From contig CAAETD010000157.1 in assembly GCA_900758885.1 (NCBI GenBank), positions 1-32,317 of the forward strand: DNA of 32,317 nucleotides, given 5' to 3'. This stretch comes from an uncultured Collinsella sp. Its GTDB lineage: Bacteria > Actinomycetota > Coriobacteriia > Coriobacteriales > Coriobacteriaceae. The notes beneath the pieces were generated by a model, which had not been told where the DNA came from, did not search any database, and saw only the letters and a list, made by a program, of their open reading frames with translations. Position numbers and translations under genes: made by a program. This document shows, piece by piece, positions 14,452-21,692 of this stretch. The stretch's first letter is position 1. Each line of letters starts with the position of its first letter.

Positions 14452-15753
14452 CTATGCCAGCTTGTCGATTTGCCCAATCTCCCAAAGCGGAATATTGACG
14501 AGCATGCCCTCGTCTCTATATGCCGCCAGGGAGCTCCTCACGCAACGCTCGAGTTTGAATTTTTCGCAGGCTATTTTCAGACTCTTCGCTTTAAGGTTCT
14601 CTGCCGCCTTGACCTCAAGCGGAAGCACAGTTCCCGCATGGTCGATGGCAAAGTCGGTTTCGGCATTGCCAGAGGTAGAGGACCAATACGCGGGAGTTTT
14701 GTCCTGGAGCAAAAGCTCCTGCGCGACGTATTGTTCGGTCAGCGAACCTTTGAACTCGGTAAAAACAGCGGATCTGTTAAGAACGATGGCCGGAGAGAGA
14801 CCGGAGAGCGCTCCGAGGATGCCGGTGTCGATGCAGAACAGTTTGAAGCCCGAGAGGTCTTCATAGCTCGAGAGCGGCGCCTTTAGAGCGGAGACACGTG
14901 GCACCTTATGAACGATTCCGTAGTCCGTGAGCCACTGGAGGCTTTCCTCGAAATCGCGTGCGCGCGCTCCGGGGCGAAGGGCGCCATAGACAAACTTCTT
15001 GTTCTCCTTTGCAAGCTGGCCGGGAAGGGATTTCCAAACCAACCTCATGCGCTCGACGATGCGGGCGGGTGCATGTTTGCCAAAATCGGATTCGTAAGCC
15101 TCGATGATTTGCTGCTGAAGCCTTCGGGCTTCGATGAAGTCGCGTGTCTCGGCGAAAGTGGAGACAACTTCGGGCATACCGCCGACAACAAGGTATTCCT
15201 TGAGCAAGTGCTCGAGCTTTTCGGTAACGTTTGCTAGAAGGTTCATGTCTGCGGCAAGGATGGCGTCGGCGAGCGGGTTGCCGTCGACGGCACGAACGAA
15301 CTCAGCAAACCCCATGGGACGCATGGTGAGCTGGTCGATTTTGCCGACGGGAAATGACTCGTTTTCGCGTCGGAGCGCGAGGCCCATATAGGAACCGGCT
15401 GCTACGATGTGGTATTCGGGTGCAAGCTCGTTGAAGTACTTGAGCGAGGTGATCCCGCGTGGCGCCTCTTGGATCTCGTCGAAGATGATGAGCGTGTCTT
15501 CCGGCGTTACGGTTTGGCCACGTAGGAGTTCTATCTGGGAGATGATGCGCTTGGGGTCGAGGTTCCCATCGAACAGCGAGCGTATGCTCGGCTCGAGCAT
15601 AAAGTCAAAACGAATGACGTTTCGATACTGCTGGCTTGCGAATTCGTTAAGAAGCCAAGTCTTTCCTGTCTGGCGGGCTCCCTTAAGCAAGAGAGGTTTG
15701 CGATTCGCCCTTGATTTCCAAGCGATAAGTTCACTCATAAGCTGTCGCTGCAT
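14452..15753 (-). CDS. AAA ATPase with DUF4143-type C-terminal domain
   Basis: The 433-residue product has a Walker A motif KGARQTGKTW (Lys 31), a Walker B motif TLIIFDEIQEAP (Asp 92, Glu 93), and a C-terminal region with ETDFAID then LPLEVKA (about residues 365-382). That spacing suggests a PD-(D/E)XK nuclease-like fold, as described for DUF4143 proteins. Their function is unknown; they are frequent in anaerobe accessory regions. The frame is open to 15765, but ATG at 15753 is chosen because GGGAGG lies four bases upstream. Base composition is visibly less GC-rich than the neighbours, and the gene is bracketed by related inverted repeats, so acquisition by transfer is likely. It has no partner gene. 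Confidence 0.88.
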   Translation of the reverse strand: MQRQLMSELIAWKSRANRKPLLLKGARQTGKTWLLNEFASQQYRNVIRFDFMLEPSIRSLFDGNLDPKRIISQIELLRGQTVTPEDTLIIFDEIQEAPRGITSLKYFNELAPEYHIVAAGSYMGLALRRENESFPVGKIDQLTMRPMGFAEFVRAVDGNPLADAILAADMNLLANVTEKLEHLLKEYLVVGGMPEVVSTFAETRDFIEARRLQQQIIEAYESDFGKHAPARIVERMRLVWKSLPGQLAKENKKFVYGALRPGARARDFEESLQWLTDYGIVHKVPRVSALKAPLSSYEDLSGFKLFCIDTGILGALSGLSPAIVLNRSAVFTEFKGSLTEQYVAQELLLQDKTPAYWSSTSGNAETDFAIDHAGTVLPLEVKAAENLKAKSLKIACEKFKLERCVRSSLAAYRDEGMLVNIPLWEIGQIDKLA

Positions 15754-15797
15754 ATTGCCTCCCAACCCTCTCGGCTAGTATAAGGCCATTTGGGAGT

Positions 15798-15850
15798 TTC
15801 CATCGGAAAATGTGGGAGACAACCACGTTTTTCCATCGGAAAATGTGGGA
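15798..15850. repeat. Tandem 20-bp direct repeats upstream of the ATPase gene
   Basis: TTCCATCGGAAAATGTGGGA occurs identically at 15798-15817 and 15831-15850, start points 33 bases apart (about three helical turns). The repeats lie 45 to 97 bases upstream of the ATPase start on its strand. Placement on one face of the helix in a promoter region suggests operator sites or a pair of promoter-linked elements. Confidence 0.7.
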
Positions 15851-15859
15851 ACACCAACC

Positions 15860-15930
15860 TAAGTTGCGGTGGAATAGTTCCTAAATGGGCTGGTAAACTG
15901 CCAAAACAGGAACTATTCCACCGCAACTTA
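15860..15930. repeat. Inverted repeat of the GTTGCGGTGGAATA family, copy 2
   Basis: Arms 15860-15882 and 15908-15930 are perfectly complementary over 23 bases, with a 25-base loop. Loop length and outer arm sequence match the copy at 14311-14375; the two copies bracket the ATPase gene and its promoter region. Confidence 0.85.
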
Positions 15931-15950
15931 GAGTCCCACCGGCGTGTAAA

Positions 15951-15987
15951 AGAAACGAGCCCGCATCCCTGGGGGACACGAGCTCGT
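15951..15987 (-). terminator. Terminator after tRNA-Leu
   Basis: On the minus strand ACGAGC (15982-15987) pairs with GCTCGT (15955-15960), with partly G-T inner pairing between, and a T-rich stretch TTTCTTTTAC follows. It is placed just downstream of the tRNA 3' end. Confidence 0.75.
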
Positions 15988-15997
15988 AAACAATACA

Positions 15998-16082
15998 TGG
16001 TAGGGGCGGTGGGACTCGAACCCACAATCCTTGCGGCGAGAGATTTTAAGTCTCCTGCGTATGCCAATTCCGCCACGCCCCC
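15998..16082 (-). tRNA. tRNA-Leu (anticodon UAA)
   Basis: Eighty-five bases with an encoded CCA at 15998-16000. The acceptor stem GGGGGCG/CGCCCCT has a G-U first pair, the anticodon loop is CTTAAAA giving UAA (bases 16046-16048 on the plus strand), a long variable arm marks it as class II, and the T arm is GTGGG-TTCGAGT-CCCAC. It starts 31 bases after the end of the minus-strand gene at 16114-16737 and might share its transcript. Confidence 0.96.
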
Positions 16083-16113
16083 GTGAGACTAGAAGTCTAG
16101 CACAAGCCGTCCG

Positions 16114-16737
16114 TTACGCGTTGACGGCCATCGAGTGTTGGCCCGACTTCTCCAGGAACTCCTGGAACTTGGCTTCGTCGCCCTTGTTCTGGTACTGCAG
16201 GGCTAGCAGGTACTCCAAGCGGCAGCGCTTGACCGGGTCGTCGCCGACATCCTCGAGCATGCGCTCCAGCTCGGGAATGTCGTTGTGGCGCTTGAGGATC
16301 ATCGTGTCGTACATCAGCTGACACTCGTGCGCAACTGCCTCGGCCTGACCGCCCTCAAAGCCCTTGATCTCGTGCAACAGCTCTTTGGACTTTTTGCGGT
16401 CCTCCTGGCCAACATAGTAGTTAAAGGCTTTGATCACCAGGTCGACGCGCTGCATCTTGGGCAGATTGAGCCCCAGCAGCAAATCGAACATCTCATCGGC
16501 GCGCTTGTGGTCCTCGCGCAGCAGATAGGAGTTCAGGCGCAGGTAGTCGCGGTTGTAGCGCGGGTACAGCATGCTGGTGAGTTTGCCGTCGAGCAAACGA
16601 TCGAACTCGTCCCACTGCTTGGCAGCCATAAGCTGCTGTAGACGCTTGAACGTGGTGCGTTTTTTGACGCTAAAGAACACCGACACGGCGATGCAGATGA
16701 TGACGACGGCGGTCCAGAGTGTGCGGGAATCGGGCAT
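16114..16737 (-). CDS. Membrane-anchored helical-repeat (TPR-like) protein, unknown function
   Basis: The 207-residue product begins with one membrane segment (residues about 7-23, TLWTAVVIICIAVSVFFSV) followed by KKR, so the bulk probably faces the cytosol. The rest is entirely helical, with repeated Leu/Ala patterns such as LQQLMAAKQWDEFDRLL and MFDLLLGLNLPKMQRVDLVI that look like degenerate TPR units. No catalytic motif is seen. ATG at 16737 has AAGGAT upstream. It is monocistronic unless joined with the tRNA. A scaffold or assembly role is the usual expectation for such proteins but is not shown here. Confidence 0.8.
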   Translation of the reverse strand: MPDSRTLWTAVVIICIAVSVFFSVKKRTTFKRLQQLMAAKQWDEFDRLLDGKLTSMLYPRYNRDYLRLNSYLLREDHKRADEMFDLLLGLNLPKMQRVDLVIKAFNYYVGQEDRKKSKELLHEIKGFEGGQAEAVAHECQLMYDTMILKRHNDIPELERMLEDVGDDPVKRCRLEYLLALQYQNKGDEAKFQEFLEKSGQHSMAVNA

Positions 16738-16792
16738 ATTGGGATCCTTAGTCGCTCATAAAGCGAGCGGTATGACAACACGTACTAGATGT

Positions 16793-16798
16793 ATTATA
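16793..16798 (-). promoter_or_regulatory. Candidate -10 element for the helical-repeat gene
   Basis: On the minus strand this reads TATAAT, a consensus -10, 56 bases upstream of the ATG at 16737. No good -35 is seen at the right distance, so it is a tentative call. Confidence 0.4.
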
Positions 16799-16900
16799 CG
16801 CAGCGCGCAAGCAAACTAGCATAAAAGCTCATCGAGGCTGAGTGCCATCGCTCGCTGCGGTACACTTACCTAAAGTAAACCATGAAGGGAGACATTACCT

Positions 16901-17188
16901 ATGAAGAAGATTGTTTTGGCTTGCGGTGCTGGCGCTGCTACTTCCACGCTCGTTGCCCAGAAGGTCGCTACCCTGCTCGACGCCAACGGTTACGCCGACA
17001 AGTACGAGATCGTGCAGTGCGCCATCTCCGAGGCCAAGGATTACTGCGACGAGGGCGCCGACCTGCTGATCGCCACCACCGTTGCCCCCGAGGGCCTCAC
17101 CTGCCCGTACGTGAGCGGCGTGCCCTTCATGACCGGCATGAACCGCGTCGCCGCCGAGAAGGCCGTCCTCGACGTCATGGCTCAGTAG
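16901..17188 (+). CDS. PTS IIB protein, galactitol/lactose-like fold (stand-alone)
   Basis: The 95-residue product opens KKIVLACGAGAATSTLVAQK: the Cys in CGAGAATS is the phosphorylation site of IIB proteins of the galactitol (GatB) type. It ends with an ordinary helix. It would carry phosphate from IIA to the incoming sugar. No IIA or IIC gene is in the window, so it either serves a transporter encoded elsewhere or has a regulatory role. ATG at 16901 follows GAAGGGAGACATTACCT. The next gene starts 11 bases after its stop, so the pair is co-transcribed. Confidence 0.85.
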   Translation: MKKIVLACGAGAATSTLVAQKVATLLDANGYADKYEIVQCAISEAKDYCDEGADLLIATTVAPEGLTCPYVSGVPFMTGMNRVAAEKAVLDVMAQ

Positions 17189-17199
17189 GCGCTGACTGT

Positions 17200-17574
17200 A
17201 TGAGTGAGCAGAACGCCAACCCGGTAGAGCTCTTTGGCATGCGCGTCGCTCACGTGGGCATCAACGCCACCGATCCGGCCTATGCCCTGGAGATCACGGA
17301 GCTGTTCTCGACGATGATGGGCCTGCCCGTTATCGAGACCCCGGTTTCGTACTTTAACGATTCGCTGATCGAGGTCATGAAGCAGAACGGTCGTGGCGCC
17401 AAGGGCCACATCGGCTTTGCCGTCAATGACATTGACGCGGCCGAGAAGTGGTTTGCCGAGCGCGGGCTCGAGGTCAACGAGGAGTCGCGCGCGCTGCTGC
17501 CCGACGGTAGCACCAAGCTCGTGTACTTTAAGCGCGAGTTCGCCGGCTTCGCCGTGCACCTGTGCCGCGAGTAG
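17200..17574 (+). CDS. VOC (glyoxalase/dioxygenase fold) family protein
   Basis: The 124-residue product has one vicinal-oxygen-chelate domain: VAHVGINATDPAYALEITELFSTMMGL at the start, GHIGFAVNDIDAAEKWFAERGL in the middle, and KLVYFKREFAGFAVHLCRE at the end. Candidate metal ligands are the His in AHVGI, the His in GHIGF, and a later acidic or His residue. ATG at 17200 has a poor ribosome site, which fits translational coupling to the PTS IIB gene 11 bases upstream. The substrate is unknown; linkage to a PTS component suggests a sugar-derived acid or keto compound, an inference only. A two-way terminator follows. Confidence 0.82.
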   Translation: MSEQNANPVELFGMRVAHVGINATDPAYALEITELFSTMMGLPVIETPVSYFNDSLIEVMKQNGRGAKGHIGFAVNDIDAAEKWFAERGLEVNEESRALLPDGSTKLVYFKREFAGFAVHLCRE

Positions 17575-17598
17575 CGCACAAGCTGCCATAGCTGGCAA

Positions 17599-17630
17599 AA
17601 AGGGATAGGGCCGCGTGGCCCTATCCCTTT
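17599..17630. terminator. Bidirectional terminator between the VOC gene and the sensor kinase gene
   Basis: A perfect 14-bp stem (17599-17612 with 17617-17630) with loop GCGT. AAA and TTT end the arms, so it can serve the plus-strand VOC unit and the minus-strand kinase unit that converge here. Confidence 0.93.
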
Positions 17631-17649
17631 ATTTATGCCGAGGGGCTTC

Positions 17650-18945
17650 CTATCGTGGCAGGCGAATCGTAAAGCGGCTGCCGACCCCTTCGACCGAGGT
17701 CACGCCGATGACGCCGCCGTGGCTATCGACGATCCACTTGGCGATGGCGAGCCCCAGGCCCGAGCCCTGCGCTCCGGCATCGCGCGCGTTGTCGGCGCGG
17801 TAGAACCGCTCGAACGCGTGAGCTGCGGATTCCTGGTTCATGCCGATGCCCTCGTCCTCAACGCTTATGTCGATCGTGCCCGCGCCCGCATCCGGCGTTA
17901 TGCCAAATGTGACGGTCGTTCCCGCATCCGAGTACTTGGCGGCGTTTTGCACGATCACGCGCAGAGCCTGCTTCACGAGCGCTACGTCGACGGGCGCGTC
18001 GCAGCGCGGGTCGCTGGCAAGCGCAGCGTCAGAAGCCAGCCGATACGTGTGCTCGGTATCGATCATCTGCGATTCTTCGCATACCTCGCTGACCAGTGCA
18101 GCCAAGTTGGTATGCGCGCGCCGCAGGACCGTGCGCCCGGCATCGCCGCGTGCCAAAAACAGCAGCTGTTCCACGAGCTCTTGCATGTGCTCGCTTTCGG
18201 CCTTGAGGGACGCGATAGACTCCGCCAGCACGTCCGGGTCGTCTTTGCCCCAGCGGTCGAGCATGTTTACGTAGCCCTGAATCACCGCGATGGGCGTGCG
18301 CAGCTCGTGGCTCGCATCGTTGACAAAGCGCATCTGCTGCAGCTTGGCCTCTTGCATCTGGCGCAGCAGGCGGTTGAGTGCGACCTCGATGCTTGCCAGG
18401 TCGGCGTCGCCGGTGGTGACGCTCGGCGAGTCGACGCTTGCGCGCTCGATGGCCTGCTCCAGTGTTTCCATTTTGCCGCCGGAGAGCTGCATACGGCCGA
18501 GCTCGTCCACGCGCAAGGCCAGGTCGTTGAGCGGTGCCATGGTGCGGCGCACGCGGCGGGCGCCGCCGAGCATGTTGAGCACGCTGATGACCTGCCAACC
18601 CACAATGACAAGGTAGAGAGGCCATAGCGTGACGAGGTCCTGCGCGAGGGGGAAAGTCTTGGTGGTACGCGCAAGCTCGACGGTATAGGTGAGCGTTGTC
18701 AGGTCCCAGCCGCGCGCGGGCGTCAGCGACATGCCGCGAACGGTGGCGCTGGGGATCCATCCTGCGGTAAACGCGCCGTTGGGCAGCGTCTGGTTGTATC
18801 CATAGACGAGGATCGCCACCGTAATAACCAACAGCAACAGATCGAGCCAGACGTAGCTCACCAGGCGGCGCCACATATAGCCCCAGTTGATGGCGCGGGC
18901 GATGGAGGTGACGCGCTTGGCCTCGGCGTTACGCACGGCAGACAT
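17650..18945 (-). CDS. Sensor histidine kinase
   Basis: The 431-residue product has two membrane segments (about residues 32-50 and 107-126) flanking a short extracellular part of about 55 residues. A HAMP-like linker comes next, then the dimerisation helix with DASHELRTPIAV (His 213), the N box IVQNAAKYSD (Asn 334), the G1 box DEGIGM, an F-box-like AHAFERFYRAD and the G2 box GSGLGLAI. ATG at 18945 is inside the end of the response regulator gene (17-base overlap), with a G-rich ribosome site, so the pair is coupled. The small sensing domain gives no hint of the signal; the upstream DUF4342 membrane protein may be part of the circuit. Confidence 0.92.
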   Translation of the reverse strand: MSAVRNAEAKRVTSIARAINWGYMWRRLVSYVWLDLLLLVITVAILVYGYNQTLPNGAFTAGWIPSATVRGMSLTPARGWDLTTLTYTVELARTTKTFPLAQDLVTLWPLYLVIVGWQVISVLNMLGGARRVRRTMAPLNDLALRVDELGRMQLSGGKMETLEQAIERASVDSPSVTTGDADLASIEVALNRLLRQMQEAKLQQMRFVNDASHELRTPIAVIQGYVNMLDRWGKDDPDVLAESIASLKAESEHMQELVEQLLFLARGDAGRTVLRRAHTNLAALVSEVCEESQMIDTEHTYRLASDAALASDPRCDAPVDVALVKQALRVIVQNAAKYSDAGTTVTFGITPDAGAGTIDISVEDEGIGMNQESAAHAFERFYRADNARDAGAQGSGLGLAIAKWIVDSHGGVIGVTSVEGVGSRFTIRLPR

Positions 18946-19708
18946 AGCCCACCCCGCGTACGGTCTGGATGATGCGGGCGCCGCCGGCGTCCTCGATCTT
19001 GGCGCGCAGGTGCGCGATGTGCACGTCGACGTTGTTGGTGTCGCCCACGTATTCGTAGCCCAGCGCCTCGTGCGCGATGCGCTCGCGTGTGAGCACGGTC
19101 TCGGCATGCGCCATAAGCAGGGCGAGGACGTCGAACTCGCGAGCCGTGAGCGCGATAGGCGAGCCGCCGACTGTGACTTCGCGGCGGTCGGGATCGAGCA
19201 CGACCGAGCCAACGGTGAGCGTAGCGGGGGAGGGCGAGGCGGAAGCCTGGGCCGAGTCGCTGACCGGGGGTATCGCAGCGTCGCTCCCGCCCGCGTCGCT
19301 CGCCGCGCCCGTCCCGATGCCGCCAACGCCCGAAGCCGCTCGCACGGCCTCCGAGCGCTTCAGCGCCACGCGGATCCGTGCGAACAGCTCCTCAATCGCA
19401 AATGGCTTGGTCAAGTAATCGTCGGCGCCGGCATCGAGCCCGGCCACCTTGTCCATCACGGCATCGCGCGCGGTGACCATAATCACCGGCACATCCTTGT
19501 GCTTGCGGACACGCCGCAGGACCTCCATGCCGTTGAGCTGCGGCAACAGCACATCGAGCAGAATCAGATCGTAGTCGCGCTCCAGCGCCAGGTCCACGGC
19601 GGTGCGGCCGTCGGCGGCGTGCTCCACCTGGTAGCCCTCGTGCTCCAGCTCGAGCGTCACAAAGCGGGCGATTTTTTCCTCGTCCTCTACGATCAGGATC
19701 CGTGCCAT
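18929..19708 (-). CDS. OmpR-family response regulator
   Basis: The 259-residue product has a receiver domain (ILIVEDEEKI, phospho-acceptor Asp 52 in ILLDVLLP, Thr in MVTARD, Lys 101 in LTKPF) and a C-terminal winged helix with LTAREFDVLALL and VDVHIAHLRAKIED. Between them is an unusual low-complexity linker of about 40 residues rich in Gly, Ala and Ser (residues about 118-155), longer than in typical OmpR proteins. It is followed by the overlapping kinase gene and preceded by the DUF4342 gene 18 bases upstream. Confidence 0.93.
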   Translation of the reverse strand: MARILIVEDEEKIARFVTLELEHEGYQVEHAADGRTAVDLALERDYDLILLDVLLPQLNGMEVLRRVRKHKDVPVIMVTARDAVMDKVAGLDAGADDYLTKPFAIEELFARIRVALKRSEAVRAASGVGGIGTGAASDAGGSDAAIPPVSDSAQASASPSPATLTVGSVVLDPDRREVTVGGSPIALTAREFDVLALLMAHAETVLTRERIAHEALGYEYVGDTNNVDVHIAHLRAKIEDAGGARIIQTVRGVGYVCRA

Positions 19709-19726
19709 GCGTGCCCCCGTCTGCGA

Positions 19727-20269
19727 TTACTTGTCGTCGTTCAGATTTTGCTTGATGTCGTCCGCGGCGTCGGCGGCGTGATTCATAAGGTTGTTGATGC
19801 TGCCGGGCACGTCGCCGTCGCTGTCGATGCGGTAGCGCATGCCAAAGAACAGACCAATCAGCATCAGCCATATCGTGGCGCCCCAGGCAAACAGGGCGAC
19901 GATGGGAATCAGGATGGGGATGTTGAGGATGATCGCATCGCGGCGCGTGGCGATAAACTTGGTGTCCAGGCTCAGGCGGAAGAGCTTTTTGAGGTACTCC
20001 CACACGCTGTCCATCTTCTTGGAGAAGTCGGTCTTTTCGCTCGATTTTTCGTAGGCGGCCTGCGCGGCGACCATCTCGGCCGAGGGCTCGTCGACCGGCT
20101 CGGACTCGGTGGCGGCGTGCGCTGACGTGGTCTGGGTCTTACCCTGCGACTCGAGCCAAATGATGGCATCCAGAACGTTGCCGTCGGCGGCGTCGAGCGC
20201 AGCTTTGGCATCGGTGTAGCTCACGTTGCACTTGGTGCGGATGGTTTCAACTTTTTCGAGGTCGTCCAT
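19727..20269 (-). CDS. DUF4342-domain membrane protein with UBA-like N terminus
   Basis: The 180-residue product starts with a UBA/TS-N-like helical fold (EKVETIRTKCNVSYTDAKAA to DGNVLDAIIWLESQG) like that of elongation factor Ts. A Glu/Ala-rich linker follows, then a region DSVWEYLKKLFRLSLDTKF and a hydrophobic stretch of about 35 residues (IILNIPILIPIVALFAWGA onward) that probably crosses the membrane. This arrangement matches DUF4342. It is the first gene of a three-gene minus-strand unit with a response regulator and a kinase; the stop lies 18 bases before the regulator start. A role in sensing envelope state is a guess from context. ATG at 20269 follows AGGACAGG. Confidence 0.85.
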   Translation of the reverse strand: MDDLEKVETIRTKCNVSYTDAKAALDAADGNVLDAIIWLESQGKTQTTSAHAATESEPVDEPSAEMVAAQAAYEKSSEKTDFSKKMDSVWEYLKKLFRLSLDTKFIATRRDAIILNIPILIPIVALFAWGATIWLMLIGLFFGMRYRIDSDGDVPGSINNLMNHAADAADDIKQNLNDDK

Positions 20270-20627
20270 GACCTGTCCTTTCGTTCGATGGGCGCGACGC
20301 CGGGCGATCTGCCCGGGCGCGAGCGTTGCGTTCGGCGGCCTGCGTTGCGCGGCGCCGCCTCGCCCTTGGTCGAACTCTATAGTGCAGGTTATAGATTAAG
20401 CGATTCTTGAGCCAAGATTAATGTTGGATGAGTTTTTGGGTGGCGGTGGGAAAAGTATTAGATCTCGATAGCGGGGGATGTGGTGTCGGTGCAAAACGGC
20501 GTCAAAGGTTGGTCGAGCAGGCGGTTTCTCCATTGATGTTCGCACAGCATGTGACACTTACCCTGCCGCCCCGCTCTGCCGCGGCGGCATGTGTCTGAAC
20601 AACGACCCTCTAAGGAGTTCGATACCG
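20270..20627. other. Intergenic region with divergent transcription
   Basis: This 358-base gap separates the minus-strand DUF4342 unit from the plus-strand small membrane protein. It holds the minus-strand promoter at 20388-20415. The rest is partly A+T-richer than the surroundings (20380-20470) and contains no ORF I would defend. Confidence 0.5.
20388..20415 (-). promoter_or_regulatory. Candidate promoter of the DUF4342-regulator-kinase unit
   Basis: On the minus strand TTGGCT (20410-20415) and TATAAC (20388-20393) are spaced by 16 bases, about 120 bases upstream of the DUF4342 start. Sequence quality and location fit a sigma-70-type promoter. Confidence 0.45.
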
Positions 20628-20903
20628 ATGAGTGACAACGCAAAGCATCTCGCAAAGAAGTGCGTTAAGGACGCGGGGCCGTGCCTCGCGCTGTGCGTAG
20701 CCGGCGCAGCGGTCGCGCTGCTGGCTGTTCTGGGGCCGTTCGACGTGCTCCGAAGTGCCAGCTTTCTGCATGTTTGCATGGCTCTTGCCGGCGCCACGAT
20801 GACCGGCGGCGTGCTCGATCTGATCTTTTGGGTGTTTGACCCGTTTGGATGGAAGAGCGAGGGTAGGTCCCAAAGGATGGAAGGGCTGGAACGGTTGACT
20901 TAG
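20628..20903 (+). CDS. Small two-pass membrane protein, unknown
   Basis: The 91-residue product has a charged N terminus (MSDNAKHLAKKCVKDAG), two hydrophobic segments (LALCVAGAAVALLAVLGPF and VCMALAGATMTGGVLDLIFW), and a polar tail. The frame is open back to 20478, but ATG at 20628 is chosen for the upstream AAGGAG. It ends 48 bases before the metallophosphoesterase gene. I do not recognise a family. Confidence 0.65.
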   Translation: MSDNAKHLAKKCVKDAGPCLALCVAGAAVALLAVLGPFDVLRSASFLHVCMALAGATMTGGVLDLIFWVFDPFGWKSEGRSQRMEGLERLT

Positions 20904-20951
20904 TGATCGTGCAGAATGTGGGCTAGCGACTTACAGGGAAGTGGTGATCCG

Positions 20952-21677
20952 ATGACGGTCTATGTGACGGGCGATATTCACGGCGGCGTCGACATGCAAA
21001 AGCTTCGCGACTGGGATCTTGGGGATGGTTTGACAAGTGACGACTATCTCATCATCGCGGGCGACTTTGGCTTTCCGTGGGATTTCTCTGCCGAGGAATG
21101 TGCCGACATCGCCTGGCTGGAGTCGCGCCCCTATACCGTGCTGTTTGTCGACGGCAACCACGAGCGTTTCGATCACTGGTCGGAGCGCCCCATGGAGCTT
21201 TGGCACGGTGGGCTGACGCAGCGCCTGTCGGACACCTCGCCCATCCGACGCCTGACGCGCGGTGAGGTTTTTGAGCTCGACGGCTCAACGATCTTTACCA
21301 TGGGCGGCGCCACGAGCGTGGATAAGGAATACCGCATTCCGTATTCCAGCTGGTGGCCGCAGGAGCTGCCGGACGAGCGCAACTTTGAGGAGGCGCGGGC
21401 AAAGCTCGACAGCGTGGGTTGGAAGGTCGACTATGCGATCACCCATACCTGCTCCACGCGCATGCTTTCGCCCACGCTTTACCCGGCACCTGGCTGGAAT
21501 TATCCCGATGTCGATCGACTCACCACGTTTTTCGACGAGCTGGAGGACCACCTGGACTACAAGCGCTGGTACTACGGGCATTTTCATCGTGACGCCAACC
21601 CGGCCGAGCGTCACACCGTGCTCTACGACTGCATCGTTCGCTTGGGCGACGAACTCCAGCCCTGGGATGTTGCGTAG
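20952..21677 (+). CDS. Calcineurin-like metallophosphoesterase
   Basis: The 241-residue product shows the metallophosphoesterase motifs in order: VTGDIHGG, IAGDFGF, VDGNHERFD, a mid-protein His in ITHTCSTRM, and YYGHFHRD near the C terminus. The order fits diverse phosphoesterases related to diadenosine tetraphosphatase or protein phosphatase folds. The substrate cannot be read from the sequence. ATG at 20952 (12 codons after the first possible start) lies after AGGGAAGTGGTG. It ends 15 bases from the convergent gluQ stop; no clear terminator stands between them. Confidence 0.85.
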   Translation: MTVYVTGDIHGGVDMQKLRDWDLGDGLTSDDYLIIAGDFGFPWDFSAEECADIAWLESRPYTVLFVDGNHERFDHWSERPMELWHGGLTQRLSDTSPIRRLTRGEVFELDGSTIFTMGGATSVDKEYRIPYSSWWPQELPDERNFEEARAKLDSVGWKVDYAITHTCSTRMLSPTLYPAPGWNYPDVDRLTTFFDELEDHLDYKRWYYGHFHRDANPAERHTVLYDCIVRLGDELQPWDVA

Positions 21678-21692
21678 AGGCGGGGTGGCTGG

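Noticed and set aside
14452..15753. ATPase as part of a multi-gene defence system
   Set aside because: No partner genes (nuclease, methylase, sensor) flank it; the neighbours are ppx and tRNA-Leu. A defence role cannot be supported from this window.
16882..17199. In-frame upstream extension of the VOC protein
   Set aside because: The extension reads the PTS IIB gene in another frame and is Arg-rich; the VOC domain starts properly at ATG 17200.
18929..19326. N-terminal extension of the sensor kinase through the regulator gene
   Set aside because: It is the regulator gene read in another frame. The real start at 18945 has a ribosome site and gives a normal membrane topology.
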